From Rosellinia necatrix (Eukaryota; Ascomycota; Sordariomycetes; Xylariales; Xylariaceae), in contig JAGYVD010000008.1 in the NCBI GenBank assembly GCA_021209875.1, forward strand, positions 1,797,501 to 1,861,500: 64,000 nucleotides of DNA, read 5' to 3'. Under the pieces are notes generated by a model. The model was not told the DNA's origin and did not search any database. It worked only from the letters and a program-made list of their open reading frames with translations. Position numbers and translations under genes: made by a program. Numbering within the stretch: position 1 is the stretch's first letter; every line of letters starts with the position of its first letter. Shown piece by piece: positions 1 through 12,775 of the stretch.

Positions 1-63
1 CCCTGTGGCCCAAGTATCAGTTTCTATCGCTCTAGTCGGACTCCTAAAGCCAAACTAAGCACG

Positions 64-1502
64 ATGTACTGGCGCTACCTCCTTGCGGCTGCTGCGGCCT
101 CACCCGCCGCAGGTGCAGCAACCCTCCGTTTTTCGTGCTCACAACTTGTTGTCGATCGGCTTGATCCGTAAGTGAATAGGACATCCCCCAAAACGAATAT
201 TGGCGACCTAAACAGTTGTGGCTAGGCTCGTTAACCCTGGCGCACTACCCTCTCCCCACCTTCACCAGATTGTCGGAGGAAATGCTTTCAACGCCACGAT
301 GAATCCAACGACTCACGATCTGCCCTCGACAGCAACTTGTACTTCTTGTACGCCCGTAGAAGATTTCTCTAATTACTGGACAGCTACATGTAAGTAGCTA
401 TCTACTCCCCTAGTAAGCTAAGAGGCTCCTTGGTTCATAGCTAATCTTTGATGCAGTGTTCTTCCGGTATGATAGGTCAACCCATCTATGACCGTATTCG
501 GTTTTGGACCCTATTACTCACCTGTCTGATCAGTGCACGGAATGGGACGCTTCACCGTGTCGATACATTTGGTAACGAGCTTGGGTATACTGGAGCCAGT
601 GGCGGCCAAACTGTCTACTACTTGTCCTCAGGTAAAGGAACCCGTAATTTATTCAGCTATCTGAGCTTCTACGACGCGTCGCAGACGTTAACCCCTATGT
701 TCTAAACAGGGAAGGTGACGGCTTTCAAGCCAGGTTTTAGGATGACCGTAGGAGACCCGAACTTCCGAACTGCAGCGCAGCTACAGGCGAAGTACAAGTA
801 TATGGATTTTACGTGTCTGCAAACATCTATGACAAGAGGTGGGCAGACATTGAATTTCCCTACTAGGCCTTGCCCGGCAGGTATCATGGTTAGCATTCGG
901 TTCCCGACATGCTGGGATGGTAAGAATACGGACAGCCCAGATCATCAGAGCCATGTCGCCTATCCCAACGGCAATGCCTGCCCCGCTAGTCATCCCGTCA
1001 CCGTCCCTCAGGTGTTTTATGAGACGTGAGTAGCTCGAATATTTATTTTCGCGCATTTAGAGATTTTTGCTAACACAGATCTCAAAGTTACTGGAACACC
1101 CGTCCATTCAATAACCAGGCCGAATGGCCTACAGACGGTTCACAGCCTTTCGTCTGGAGCTTCGGTGACAAATCCGTAAGTGATCCGTGTTTGGTAGCAA
1201 TGTATTTCCTTTAATAAACATGGTCACGGTGGCCTAACTACTGCAATATGCCGTGTTAACCATGAGATGATATCTAGGGATACGGCATCCATGGTGATTA
1301 TGTCTTCGGGTGGAAAGGGGATGCCCTGCAGCGCGCCATGGACCAGAACTGCAACAGCGATCTGTTTGCTAATAAGATCAACTGCAATACACTGAAGACG
1401 CAGTCACTAGCTGACGCTAACAAATGCACGATGGCGAGGAAGGTTGGCGATAACCTGGACGGCTGGCTCACCACCCTACCAGGGGACATGCCTATCATGT
1501 GA
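64..1502 (+). CDS. Secreted DUF1996 domain protein, 7 exons
   Basis: Exons 64-167, 226-389, 457-466, 534-631, 710-1025, 1079-1175 and 1278-1502 join in frame into 337 residues; each junction has GT-AG ends and matching phase. The N-terminus is hydrophobic and Ala-rich (MYWRYLLAAAAASPAAG), reading as a signal peptide. The mature protein opens with the DUF1996 pattern RLDPLVNPGALPSPHLHQIVGG, followed by FSNYWTA, FRARNGT, GGQTVYYL, FPTCWDGKN, HQSHVAYP and a C-terminal GDYVFGWKGDALQRAMD block. DUF1996 proteins are secreted fungal proteins, sometimes fused to WSC domains; no WSC domain is seen here. Their enzymatic role is not established. The third exon is only 10 nt. The family assignment is strong; the exact start is the first ATG before the signal sequence. 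Confidence 0.88.
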
Positions 1503-2589
1503 TACCAGGGCCGGAGTGCGAAACTGGTGTTCGTGGAGTCGCCTGATTAAAGTTCTCGGTCTACCGCAGTCTATTATCGTCGGGATCCAAACCTAGGTTC
1601 CACGAAGAAAACATATAATATTAATGACCCAGCTCAGTTCTGTCTCAGTGTGTGTGACGGTGTTCATACCTAGATAGTTAACCCGGACCCCTATATAGGT
1701 GGTACCTGATTGTATAATAAATAAACCTGGCCGTCACACATAATTGCGTCACTTGATTATTCGCTATAATATAATTACTAACTAAGCTTTTCTCGATATA
1801 CTCTCTTATTAATTATTTATTCTATAAGTATATATCTATGCACCTAGCGGTAAAGATGTAGACTGTCGTCTACGATAAAATGTAGCGGTTGAAAAGCGAA
1901 GTTGTAGATGGGATGGAGACCTAGTAATTGACATGGCTGTCCACCGTAGTAGGTAACCACTCGACACTATGGGTCGTACCTCCCCTTACAACTCCTGACG
2001 GACCTAAGTACCTACCTAGATATTATATCAGAATGAAATACATAACGGCTAGGCACTGTGATGTCATTTACACACAGGCAACTTCCAGACCTAGGTAGGT
2101 ACGTACCTGGGTACTACCTAGATGCCTAGGGTAGTTACCTTAGGTGCCTGGGGTAGTTGCCCTACGTGCCTGGCAGATAAGGCACCCGACCTAAAATACG
2201 GCCCGCATGGCAGGAGGTAGAATTAAGCGTGAATGGGTAGGGAGGGGTATTCTTCTGATTGGTTCGGAAAACTGGGAGACTGACCCTAAGGCTGATCCTA
2301 GGGATCAAGTCCGGTAGGAATCAGCCAATCCAGAGCAGGCCGCATTGTCAAGATATTAGAGTTATAAACCTTATTCAGATACAAATATAGATGCAGCTAG
2401 CCAGTAGCATAATAGGATCAAGAAGACCAGAGATCGGAGATGGAAATATCGTGCGTCGGCATTAAACTTCGTAATTCTATTGGCCAGGAATGAATATCAA
2501 CTACCTAGTTGATGCCGCATTTCGATTTACATTCACTCTCATCCACCAATCATACTGTGGGATCGGTATAATTCAAATGTATAATAGTC

Positions 2590-2690
2590 ACGTAAACGCC
2601 ATTGTCCGTTGTAGAAAACGCAATTGCCCATTGCAAAAAAACGCAACTGCCCATTTTAGAACACGCCACTGCACGTTGTAGCAAACAACA
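2590..2690. repeat. Degenerate tandem repeat, about 22-bp unit
   Basis: About four imperfect copies of a unit resembling CGCAATTGCCCATTGCAAAA lie in a row (CGCAATTGCCCATT, CGCAACTGCCCATT, CGCCACTGCACGTT). Copies differ mostly by transitions. It lies just upstream of a TATA-like site. Confidence 0.55.
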
Positions 2691-2748
2691 GGAGAGCATG
2701 GAATCACGAAGTCAAATCAGTAACCTATCCAGCTTTCCATCTCCCCTA

Positions 2749-2825
2749 GGCTATATAAGCCTCCCCCCCTTCCCTCCCTTTTAATTTTTCCCTTCTCCCA
2801 TCCTCATCTCCCTCATCCTGTTCAG
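2749..2825 (+). promoter_or_regulatory. TATA-like box followed by pyrimidine-rich leader
   Basis: GGCTATATAAGCC at about 2749-2761 is followed by about 60 bp of almost pure C/T and then an ATG at 2827, the arrangement of a fungal core promoter with CT-rich 5' leader. No convincing downstream gene was found: the ATG opens only a 17-codon frame. It may be a stranded or transposon-derived promoter. Confidence 0.35.
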
Positions 2826-2869
2826 CATGCCCACCTACGTTGCCGTCACCATTGCCACACTCCCCCCCC

Positions 2870-3030
2870 CTCCCCACTGATATGCCTCCGCCCTTCCCTA
2901 TCGCTATGCTGTCACCACTGACATGCCTTCACTATTGCTATCCCTTCGCCATTGCTACACCTTTGCCACTGATGCACTATGACTATTGACATGCTTTTGC
3001 CATTGATATGCCTTCATCATTTCTATGCTT
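2870..3030. repeat. Degenerate minisatellite, about 17-bp unit
   Basis: Repeated variants of GCCATTGATATGCCTT and CACTGACATGCCTTC (for example CCATTGCTATCCCTTCG, CCATTGCTACACCTTTG, CTATTGACATGCTTTTG, CCATTGATATGCCTTCAT) follow one another for about 150 bp. The copies are diverged and spacing varies, so it is an old tandem array. Confidence 0.55.
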
Positions 3031-6000
3031 GCCATTAGTAAGTTATTTTGTCCCCATACTCTCTCTTTTCCTTTCCTCCTCCACCACCCCACGCCCCTCC
3101 CCTCTTCACTTTCCCCCCTTCACTTCCATCAACCTAACACGCATACCTCCTCCCTCTACAAGAAACCAGCCTTGGAGAAACCTTTATTATTTGTCCTGGG
3201 CATGACGTTAAACTGCCCCGGACACCATCCTCCGACCCGACTGAGACCGCAACATCAACCGACGAGATGCAACACGCCGCCTCCCGACCCGCGCCGGTTA
3301 GGACACGTCCCTCCTCGCGTTTGAGACCACCCTTGCTCCGTTACCGACGAAGGACTTGGTTCGCCTCACGCTGCACCGGGCAGCTTTCTTCGAGATCTGT
3401 TCTTTTTCCCCCTTTGCTTTGCAAAGCCATGGGACTGGACGATCTCACACCTCCACACCCATCATATTTTCCGAATGGAAAAGCGAATGGCAGATTAAAG
3501 AATGAACCATGGTCGGAATACACTTGCTGTATTCAACTGTTGTGGGATGAAGTACATCAGCTACCTTCATACTGCGCCGATCAAAACTGACATTACTATT
3601 TCTTCCTCTCCTTCTTACTTGGGATCGTTCTTTCCCCCTTGGCCTATCTTGTGAGACTGCACGATCTCTCATGACATGCTAATCCGTTGGGCTTTCCTGT
3701 TGAGGAGTTCGATGTAAAATAAATTGATATTTGCTACCTATGGGATGAAACACTCATTTTCATCCTGCCCTTGCAAATACCTACATATTACTTATAGATA
3801 TATATTGTTAGATTTTGGTATCTTCACATACCTACCTTAGTGTTGATACCATGCCATTTCTCTTATTGATTGACTCTGTCCCACATGTGATCCCTAATCC
3901 TTCTTCGTAACCCTTCTTCGTTCTCTACGACAGACATTCAATTAAGCTGTGTTCTAAGCAGTGGAGGTTACCTCCCTATAATATAAGCTGGAAGAGCCAG
4001 TATGTTCGGTATATGCATGTAGCTTATTGTAGAATTCTCCCCATAGCTAGCCCAAGGATATCTACAATGGCCTTTTTAATAGCATGAGGACGTCTCCTGA
4101 GGTTGCGAGAGATCCTGTGACATTTTTTTTTTTTTTGGTGTTGCCTGTAATATTCCCTCTACTCCCAACCCTTCCCCCTCACAATGCTTCGGGACAACAT
4201 AGGGACGACGTGGCGCCTCCTCGTACAGAATTAAAACAACATAGGCTCTAAAGTCCTGACACTGGCCAGCCACATCTAACTCGCCAGGGACCCGCCCGTT
4301 AATCGGAGTCCGTTCCGTCTACTACGATACCCGGCACCGGCCCTGGGAGTTTCGACGAATGTGGGAGAAGAGCCCACGGACCCAACGCCACCTACCCTCA
4401 CATGCCTCTCAAAGGAGCTTTCATGAGAGACTGTGCATTTTTTCATCTTTACCTTTTATTTTTATCGCTATCGTTGACATCGGCTATCTATCTACCTAAC
4501 CCAGACATGCCCGGGCACCGCGCCCGAAGATCGTCAACGAACCGCATCCTACACTATGCGCATAGCGCCCCCCTCCCTCCCCATTCCCATGCGGCGGCGC
4601 AGCGCTTCCCGTGCCGTCCAACCGTCGCGCGACAAGGCCCGACGTCCTATCTAGATCGCCAGGGCGGCGCCCGATACGCACAATTCCAACATACGTACAT
4701 TATCACAGAAGATGTTTGAATCCGGGGGGGGGGCCAAGCCAAAGCTCGACGCCCGGAGGCGCAACCAAGGCAAAGGTGGCGGCAACCTCCCGCGCGGCCC
4801 GCACCAAAAACCCGCCTACACTACTGTATGCGTGTCCCTGCCCCCCTCCTCGCGTCTCGAGATCAAGATCGCCGACTTGACCGTCACGCCGCCCCCCCCC
4901 CTCGCCCCTCCCTTCACCGACGATGTGTGTGTTTTTGTACACTAAGTCCGGGAATGTGGGGGAAGGAGGGTGGTTGTGAGAGAGTCAAAGCGATTACCCG
5001 ACAGCCGACGCGTCCGGGCGGATATAAAACCCGACCCGTTTCACACAACGTCATTACCAACTAACCTACTTACACTAGATATGTTACGCCCAGATACAAC
5101 TACACTACACTACACTACACAATCGTGTCGAAAAAAAAAAAAAAAAATCGCCATGACCCGGGGCATGAGTGAGAACTGCCGGTCATTTCGTTTTCGTTTC
5201 GGAATGGTGGGGGGTGGGTTTGGGTTTGGGTTTGGGGCTGGGGATGGGAAGGGGAAGGGGGTCGTCCATTTGGGGGTCCCGTCGGCGGTCGTTGGTCGTG
5301 AGGTGAGGACCGGAGCACGTGTGCAGCCAGAGGGCAAAGCAGATCGATCTTATGCGGGCAAGGAACGTCAGGCACCGGGATACCCTATCGAGGTGGGACT
5401 GGGGAGGGGGAAGGGTAAGGGCTTCTTCTACTGGTACGGAAGGTGTCATTTTTTTTTTTTGCATGGGTTCTGGGTCTTTGTCTTTGTCTTGCCATTTCTT
5501 TTATCCAGCTTTCCTCGCCCCGGTTATTTTTAGATTAGATTTCTCCGCGTTGGGTCGCTGCCGGGATGTTCATTGTCAAGTGGGTTTTTTTAAGGTTATT
5601 AATTCTTTTTTTCTCTCTCTTTCTCTCAAAAATTTTTTTTTTTTAGGCAAATGCAACGTTGTAGCTTTAGGTCTGTCTGGCGTATGCCTTGTTAATTGCT
5701 CAAAAATGCACGTGAGACGTTGAGCATTGTTCATTGTGCGCGGGGAGGCAGGTGACATGTAGTAGTCGCGCGAATATACACGTGCGAGGATTAAAAAGAA
5801 GAATAAGTCTATGGAAGTATACGAGTAGGTATGTCGTGGGATCTAGATGCAGTGGTATCAAACTATGTACTTGCGAAACTTGAATCAAAGGAGAAAATAG
5901 GGCGTGTCCATTCCTCTATTCGGAAAGAGGCTTCCTACCATAAACCGTCATTCTGAGCGAGACATCTATTAGCTTCGTGATTCGCAGCATGGCTGATCCA

Positions 6001-6110
6001 CCTGGTCTATCCTCGCACGGATGGACAATCGGGTGAATGTCGGTAGAGGTAAAGGAGAGTGAGGGTGAGAGTGAGAGTGAGAGATAGAGAGAGAGAGAAC
6101 GACCAACGAC

Positions 6111-7826
6111 TCACATGGGATAATAAAAATGAATATTCCTGTCCATCAGGTCCCTGCGCACATCCACGAGCAGGGCCTCGACCGCCTGGGGGCTCATGCC
6201 GAGGAACTGGGTGAAGAGGCGGATGCTGATGCCGTGGAGGCCCTCGAGGATGTTCTCCATCTGCAGGGCGCCGAGCTGCTTCTGCTCCTCGCCCTTGGCC
6301 CAGGGGTTGCCGGGGAGGGCAAAAGCCTCCTCGCGCACGTCGACGAAGCCAGCCTCGCGCAGCCAGCGCTTATACTTGACCGTGTTGAGCCCGCTGCGGC
6401 CCACGAACGCGAGTGCCTGGTTCACCATATTGCTCCACCGCTGCAGCGTCGTGCCCTCGAGCGTGCCGTCGACTGACTGCAGCTTCACGTAGTAGTCCTG
6501 CATCTCCACCCATCCGCCCGGCGTCAGGTTGTCGTACACGACCCCGAAGAACTTAGGAAAGTCGGTGATGGACCCGACCATGTGACGGGCGTGGATGTAG
6601 TCGAATTTTGTCGAGAACATCCACTCGTCGTCTAGGTCGTCGATCTCGAACCGGCAGTTTGGCGGTACGCTGTGGTTGACAAATCAGCTTCAATCCACCT
6701 CGCACGGGCCTCAGGGTTATCTCATCCCTGATGTGCCGCCAACTAGAAGCAAACTCACTACTCCGGCTGTATGGGGCTCAAATCCGTGCCCAGAACGTCA
6801 GATGCCGGATGCTGGATGGCTGGGGCGAGTTAGCCGTTTTAGTAGGACAATAATTCAGGTAACGAACGGCAGGATAACATACCGAACTCTATCGCCCATG
6901 TCCCGGTTCCCGTGCCGATATCTAACACTCTCGCGGGTTCCCGTATAGGGGCGAGAGAAAGTCGATTACCAAATAATTTGACGCATATCATATGTTGTAA
7001 ATCTGTGTCGCGCTGCGTTAGCAGGGAGCCCGTTCCCTTAGCACCGGGGTGGTTGTTGGGTTCTCGTCGTACCTAACCGTTCTTGTTCCCTCTATAATAT
7101 ACAGTGAGCATCAGGTTGTCCGACAAGGCAACACTTCCTGGCGGATAACTCACTTCGTCATTAGGCATCCAATATTCTACGGGCAATCGAATGTGAGCAA
7201 AACGAAGCGCGGGGGGGAGAAGTCACTAGGATCTAGGTTATGAGAACGTACTCCCTTGCTTATATCTATGATACGTCCGTCCATGCTCTACAACGAAATC
7301 GTATAGGCTAGATGCCACAGACATGCTTGACTGCCTACATAGAGACGTATCAGACTTATTCATATACCTGCGTATGCGCCTAGCTATCCCTCTTGGGGAG
7401 AGCCCACTTACGCCTGGTTGAGGTCAAAGATGGCGGAGTCGGCATCTCTGTCGCCATTATCGACCTGAAATAACATGGGATCAGCTTCATACGCATGATA
7501 CGGAAGGCTCAGGCGATACGGAAGATGCGAGAGGAGGGGCGAGGGAGAAATAGCAAGAGGAAACCAGGTAAAAAAGAAAGAAGAAGCGGGAAGAGGGGGG
7601 GTGAGGGGGGATGAGGGGGGAGAAGAGGCGTCTATACACTCAGACCGGTAGAAAAGTCGCCGAAGGACACGGAGGAGCTCGGAGTGTCGCTCTGCGCTGC
7701 GCTCGGGGTCTGGCCGAGGCTCGGGAGGCGTTCGTGCGACGAGGCAGCAGATGCTGACGGATCGGAGCCGGGGGGGCTCGGGCATGCGGCGGCCCTCGTT
7801 AGGATGCGGTGAAGACATCTATTCAT
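6111..7826 (-). CDS. LaeA-like/UMTA-type SAM-dependent methyltransferase, 7 exons
   Basis: Exons on the minus strand are 7638-7826, 7412-7464, 7252-7334, 7154-7176, 6883-7012, 6759-6819 and 6111-6669; they join in frame into 365 residues. The N-terminal 60 residues are Ser/Ala/Pro-rich. The core then reads VVEHGRTYHRYKQGKYWMPNDE, DLQHMI, SAM motif I VLDIGTGTGTWAIEF (about residues 145-159), GTDLSPIQPEYVPPNCRFEIDD and KFDYIHARHMVGS. These are the hallmark blocks of the fungal LaeA/TAM-like methyltransferase family, usually 330-370 residues. Substrates are mostly unknown; members act in secondary-metabolite clusters or as regulators. Exon 4 is a 23-nt microexon that completes the YWMPNDE block. 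The chosen start is the first ATG of the open first exon and is the least certain part. No co-directional neighbour suggests a cluster. Confidence 0.87.
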
Positions 7827-10800
7827 CCTTCATCGGACGACAGCACCTTGACCGCCCAGGCCGACGACGTCCGAGACAGCTTTGGGCTTCCACGGTGCGC
7901 GGAACCAGAGCCTCGCGACTGAGTCTCGGGGCCGGTCGTGGTGTAGATATGTGTTGATGTAAGGGAGCGTGTGCGTATGTACTCTTGGACGCATGTATGT
8001 ACGTATGGGTGCGTGTGTATGTACGGCAAGTACGTATGTACGTATGTACGTAGTGTGTAGTATGTAGCTGTGTATTTACGGGAACCTGAGTAGCAGCAGC
8101 AGCAGACCTGCTCCTCGACCCGCCCGTGGCCCTGTCGCCGACCCTGGTCTGGGGCTGCTTGGCCGATTACCGCAGCTATAGAGCTGGACACGTGCGCTTT
8201 GTCCTGTCACTAAAATGACGCGCCTGCTGGGCTAAACCGCGGTGGGCGACGATGCGACGATGCGACCCCAGAGACCCAGACCGCGCGCGCGCGCGCACTC
8301 TCGCCCAGAGAGAACGGTGAGGGCGCTGTGGCCTGACCTCTCCTTGGGCGCCCGGATTGGGCTCCGAAATGTGCGCAGCGGCGGATCCGCCGGTAGTCAC
8401 TATGGGATGGTAGTAGTTATGCGCTAGTTATGGGATGGTGGCAACTATGGGATGCTGGCCCGAGCCGTAGTTATAGTGTGTCGAACGCGCACGCGTCGCG
8501 GAACGGGGTTAATGATGACAATGATTGCGAGATGGGCAATTTGCAATTTGTGTAGTGCACAAGTAGTGCATCTACCTTTTGCGATTGAAATATGCCCAGG
8601 TTAGGTACATACCTACTTCGGTATGCCGGTTACACTTCCCAGACAAGACTGGCTGACTTCCCAGACAAGAATCTCCCCAGCCATGTTTAGGTAGTGTAGT
8701 AGTAGGTAGTGGTAGTAGTATTTTAACGTCTATACTAGGAGGGTAGGGGGGTAGGGGGGTACGGCCTAGACTACACATGGCGCGACTGTGGCTGCGTGGG
8801 CAGTGTAGGCAGGCGCCATGTAGCACCCCATGATAAGATAAATTGGTGGGTAAACTGTGCCGCAGTGCACGCACTTAAGTACTGTAGTAATCCGCAAATC
8901 CACCCCCCGGCTCCCGACCCACGTGGTACAGTACCGCTGGTGAAGAACGAACTAGGGCGCATCATTATCCTGGTTTCAGTAGCTATATCTCTGCCGGTAT
9001 GTAATATCAGATTCAGGTTTCCGGCCGTTTTGACTACCTACATAATAAAGCCGTCTCCGAGGATAAGTGAGCAAGCGGCACCCAGGTTTTTTTTTTTTTT
9101 TTTTCTCTCTTAATTTAAGATGTATTGCATTTGTGAATAGGTATCATATCATACCAGGTATAGGTAGCCGCTTACAGGGAGGTAATGAAAGTCTGGTTGT
9201 CTGCCTCCCGACAGTTCTGATCACCTCGCCCGTGCCGACATCCAACTCGAGTAAGGCTGTCATTCCATTCCCTTGATCCCTTTAAATGGGGATTTCCCCT
9301 TCTTTTTCTTCTTTTTTTTTCTTTCTTCTTTTTCATGTTCACCCCCACCAAGCCATCCTCTCCCAACCAAACTTGCCTGCTTTCTCATCCCTACCCCTTT
9401 TAAATGCATTTCTCGTTGCGCGTAGACTGCTTAACTCTATGATAGGCTAAGGATGCGGTTGATTGTAGCCCTAGTTTTGCTTGGAGACGCAGGAGGGGTA
9501 TTGGGGTCTGCTGGCGGCGTAGGGGGGCGTTCCTCCTTCTTTTTCTCGGCCATGATTGATCAAAGGGTGTGTGTGCGCGCGTGCGTGTCTAGGTTTTATT
9601 AGCATTGATTCAGATGCCTTAGAGCTGGATGGTAGGGACGATGTCCTTACGACGCGATGTTGCTCTTGCAGTGTTTCTTGCGGGCGTTTATACTGAGATA
9701 CTGAGGCCTTCAAAGTTGTTGTCAAGTGTCTTATTCCAAACAAATGAGAATGATATCTCCTGGGCGCTTTATCGACCTTATATAGACACCAATGATGCAC
9801 GTATTACTAACTTGCGTCGGCTTCTGGGATAGGCAATATGGCCTCGGGCATTTGGGTGACTCGATGTGCTACACGGCCGCCGTATCGAGTTATGGACCCC
9901 TTTCATTCGCTCAAACACGGCGCCTTCCTCATCCAATCTCGTAGATGGGGACGAACTTGAGGCTGGGTACCTATCCGTGTGCTAGGGAAGCTGTCGGTGA
10001 ATTAGCTATACGGTAGTCTCCCTGGAAAGCTGTGTAACATAACATGTACATACCCAACTCTCCTCTTTGAGCTGTATACCAAACATAGGTCGGGTACATG
10101 GATGAGCTGCCCGTGACAGCTGCTGCGTACCAAGCCAACAGAGAATGCGTGAGACCTCAGCCGCTCTGGTAGGAATAGTATAGAATGAGATTTCCCGCGA
10201 CGTCATTGGGATGGCTGGTATAGGGCAAAAAGCTCTTGCGCAACCTGTTCCGCTCTGTGGTGTCGCACACATCAATTGGTGGCCTTCTTTTTGCACTACC
10301 TTTGCTCACACCGGGCAGTCCCCTTTCCTGGCTGAAGTTCTACCGGGATGGTGATCGAGGGCATGTTGTGTTGGCCGCCTTTCAAGGTATAAGCACAGGG
10401 CGAAGAGGGTATCACATGAATAGCCGGAGCGTCGTATCTGTGGCACTGCCTAGCTCTCGGGTTTGGTGCTACCGGTGCTGGCTTTCTGACATTGTCATGC
10501 AACTACGCGGAGAAAATGTGAACTCAAGTGTTTTGGGCACACGGTGAGGTCAAGATATCCGAAAGAAGAAAGCGAGGCTTCTGGGAAGCCGTGCGCTCGC
10601 TCATTGGACTGGGGTTGAGCCTCCTAGTTGGCAAGACATCTCCGCGGAATGATATATGCAAGTCTTCGACGCGTTTCTGCTCCAGACGTCGGTTGGCTGT
10701 TCATCTGTTTCCCTTTATCACGTAGTCCCAATACCCACCTAGGGTCCCGAGGATTCTTTTAGCACCGTTAGTTAGTGTCAGGATATAAACACCATTTCCA

Positions 10801-11158
10801 TGGTTGGTTAAATTAACAAAGAGCCTCTGCAACTATCCTACCGGCTAGTCCCAACATCGCCATGGGAATGTCCTTTCCACTGGCATCCAGACAAAATAGC
10901 ATAGTGTCGGACCCGCCCCCTTAGGCAACCCCGCCGAGAGAGGTACGAGTGCATTCCATTGAATGTGATTGCTTACAACTACGTGCGGGGATAGGCATCG
11001 GTCGAAGGGTGCGAGACGAAAGCCTATTGACACAAAGTTTACGACCCCTCGCTGCGTAAAATCAATAAGTCCGCGTGCAAACCCAGTGGTTTTCTCCGAT
11101 TCTAGTTTCCGAAACAATCGCCCCAGACCATCCGAATCCAAGGTGACAGTTGATCAAC
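7827..11158. other. Spacer without recognised genes
   Basis: No supported gene was found in 3.3 kb. Visible structure: GTATGTAC/ACGT-type microsatellite (about 7965-8060), CGCGCG run (8280-8296), repeated GGGATGGTAGT-type tracts (8400-8450), TAGTAGTAGGTAG-type repeats (8690-8765), poly-T (9087-9105), CTTTTTCTT tracts (9300-9335). Short frames such as 9629-9832 (+) and 10845-11141 (-) match nothing I recognise. Confidence 0.55.
7965..8060. repeat. ACGT/GTATGTAC microsatellite
   Basis: Alternating purine-pyrimidine repeats of GTATGTAC, GTACGTATGTACGTAT and related units cover about 95 bp and can fold on themselves because the unit is near-palindromic. Confidence 0.6.
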
Positions 11159-11622
11159 ATGGCCATTTACCACATTGTGATGTTCGAGTTCAAGGCACTA
11201 CTCCCGCTGGAGGAGGTGCAAACTGTGAGTGTTATCGCCCTGTACGAGGCGATCTAGCTGCAGCGGTTAACCAATGCGTGTGCCCATAGCTCTGCGACGA
11301 GATGCTTGCACTCGGCGAGAAGTGTCTCCATCCCACCACCAACGCACCATACGTCAAGACACTGGGTGGAGGCAAAGACAGTAGCCCAGAGGGCCTCCAG
11401 GTGCGTCCACGTCAACCTGACCAGCCTGAGACCGAGAGACGGGCAACTGACAAATAATAATGACAGGGCGGGATCACGCATTGCTTCGTCTCCAAGTTCG
11501 AGAACGAGGAGGACAGGAAGTACTACCTTGAGACCGACCCTGCTCATCGCGAATTCGTCACCCTGGTAAAGGACAAGGTGGACAAGGTCCAAGTCATAGA
11601 CTTTACACCAGGGTCTTTTTAA
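11159..11622 (+). CDS. Dabb (stress-responsive A/B barrel) domain protein, 3 exons
   Basis: Exons 11159-11224, 11290-11400 and 11467-11622 give 110 residues, the usual length for a single Dabb domain. The protein starts MAIYHIVMFEFKALLPLEEV, has GGGKDSSPEGLQ in the middle and ends FENEEDRKYYLETDPAHREF followed by KVQVIDFTPGSF. The MxxYHIVxFxFK start, DPAHxxF and ending VxVxDFxPG are the diagnostic blocks of the family. Dabb proteins are small ferredoxin-like dimers; some fungal and plant members catalyse cyclisations, others have no known substrate. Both introns fall between codons. No adjacent partner gene indicates its role. Confidence 0.9.
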
Positions 11623-12775
11623 GGTTGGATGGGCGGTCCACGTTTGCACTGATTCGACAAATATCGGGTATCTGCTTGAGGGTCTGACGCGAGGGATGGC
11701 GAATATTTAGGTACCTACTTGGGCTAGGTAGGCAGATGCTGGCTAACATGAGAGTCTAATGACAAACAAAGTGCCCCTCAAGGGGGTATGTATCTAGGTA
11801 GTGACTAGAGCAACCCGATTGAGAAAAGTTCTTCGAATTTGGCATGCATCATTCCTGTCCAGTTACCCTTGCAGATAATGAGGGAGGAAAAGAGACGATG
11901 GGATGATATGGGGAGATCTGTCAAAACCCCGCACCAGATATCGTCCAACAGCCCCGGGAATGGTCCGAATGGCGCACGATACAGCAGGGCGTGCTGAAAC
12001 TCCACCAACGTTACCAATCTACCTGACAGTACCTAGTCTTATTTAGGGGGTAGATACGTCATTCCCCGCTTGACTCACATGAAGCTCGTGGTTCTGAGGC
12101 TGCCCGTGTTACCTTCCTTATTACCTTACTACATCTCTACCCGTTCAAGGTCAAATGTAATACCTATGATTGGGGACCGGCCAGTACGTAGTTTCCTTCA
12201 GCCTAATGCGCCCTATAAGGACCTCCTACGGGATTAAGGTTAATGCGCTATAGGTATGTGATACTTAGTACCTCCTACCTGGTAACATGTAGCATGTAGC
12301 ACTGACGCACATGTTGCTGATCAACAGGTGGCTTTAGGTGTGGGATTACGTGTGGCGCTTTCTTTCTTTATTCATTCATGTAATCCATCGTCCATCTCGT
12401 ACCTCCCATCTAATCGAGGTACCTTTCATCTACGCCGCAAATCCATATACACCACTCATACATCCATTCTCAAGGACTACCTTATGTAGGCAGAGCAACA
12501 TCCTCATACGGAACATCGCCGATCCCTGACCCGATCAATCAATAACACACATCTCCTCGTTTCGTTCTGCATCCATCACGCTCATCCGACAGCGCCTGAA
12601 CTCCTCCGTCTCTGTCCCGCTTTGTTCTATTACCACCTCGGGCGCTGGTGCGCGATTGAGTAACTCAAAGCGCACAACAACTTCGATTCCATCAAGTCCG
12701 CTGCACCAACGGGCTTCCGGAGACCTCGTTCAAGCGTCATCATCACCAGTCGCAAACCGCCCACCAATCGTCGAC
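11623..12775. other. Spacer, nothing recognised
   Basis: Contains TAGGTACC-type short repeats (11708-11735, 12245-12285) and, from about 12540, the CT-rich presumptive 5' leader of the next gene. Short open frames on both strands have no recognisable family pattern. Confidence 0.5.

Larger units (their letters stand above)
1503..6110. other. Long gene-poor spacer with simple repeats
   Basis: No convincing coding region was found in 4.6 kb. The stretch holds AT-rich sequence (1700-1850), palindromic TAGGTAGG/CCTAGG-type microsatellite (about 2085-2170), two degenerate tandem-repeat patches (annotated separately), homopolymer runs (poly-T 4122-4136, poly-A 5131-5147, poly-T 5451-5460 and 5632-5645), a G-rich GGGTTT-type patch (5205-5270) and a GAGAGT-type run (6055-6100). 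Open frames here are Pro/Ser/Arg-rich and look like low-complexity shadows. Confidence 0.6.

Noticed and set aside
5110..5720. Overlapping frames near the G-rich and poly-A/T tracts
   Set aside because: Low-complexity translation of GGGTTT and poly-A/T repeats.
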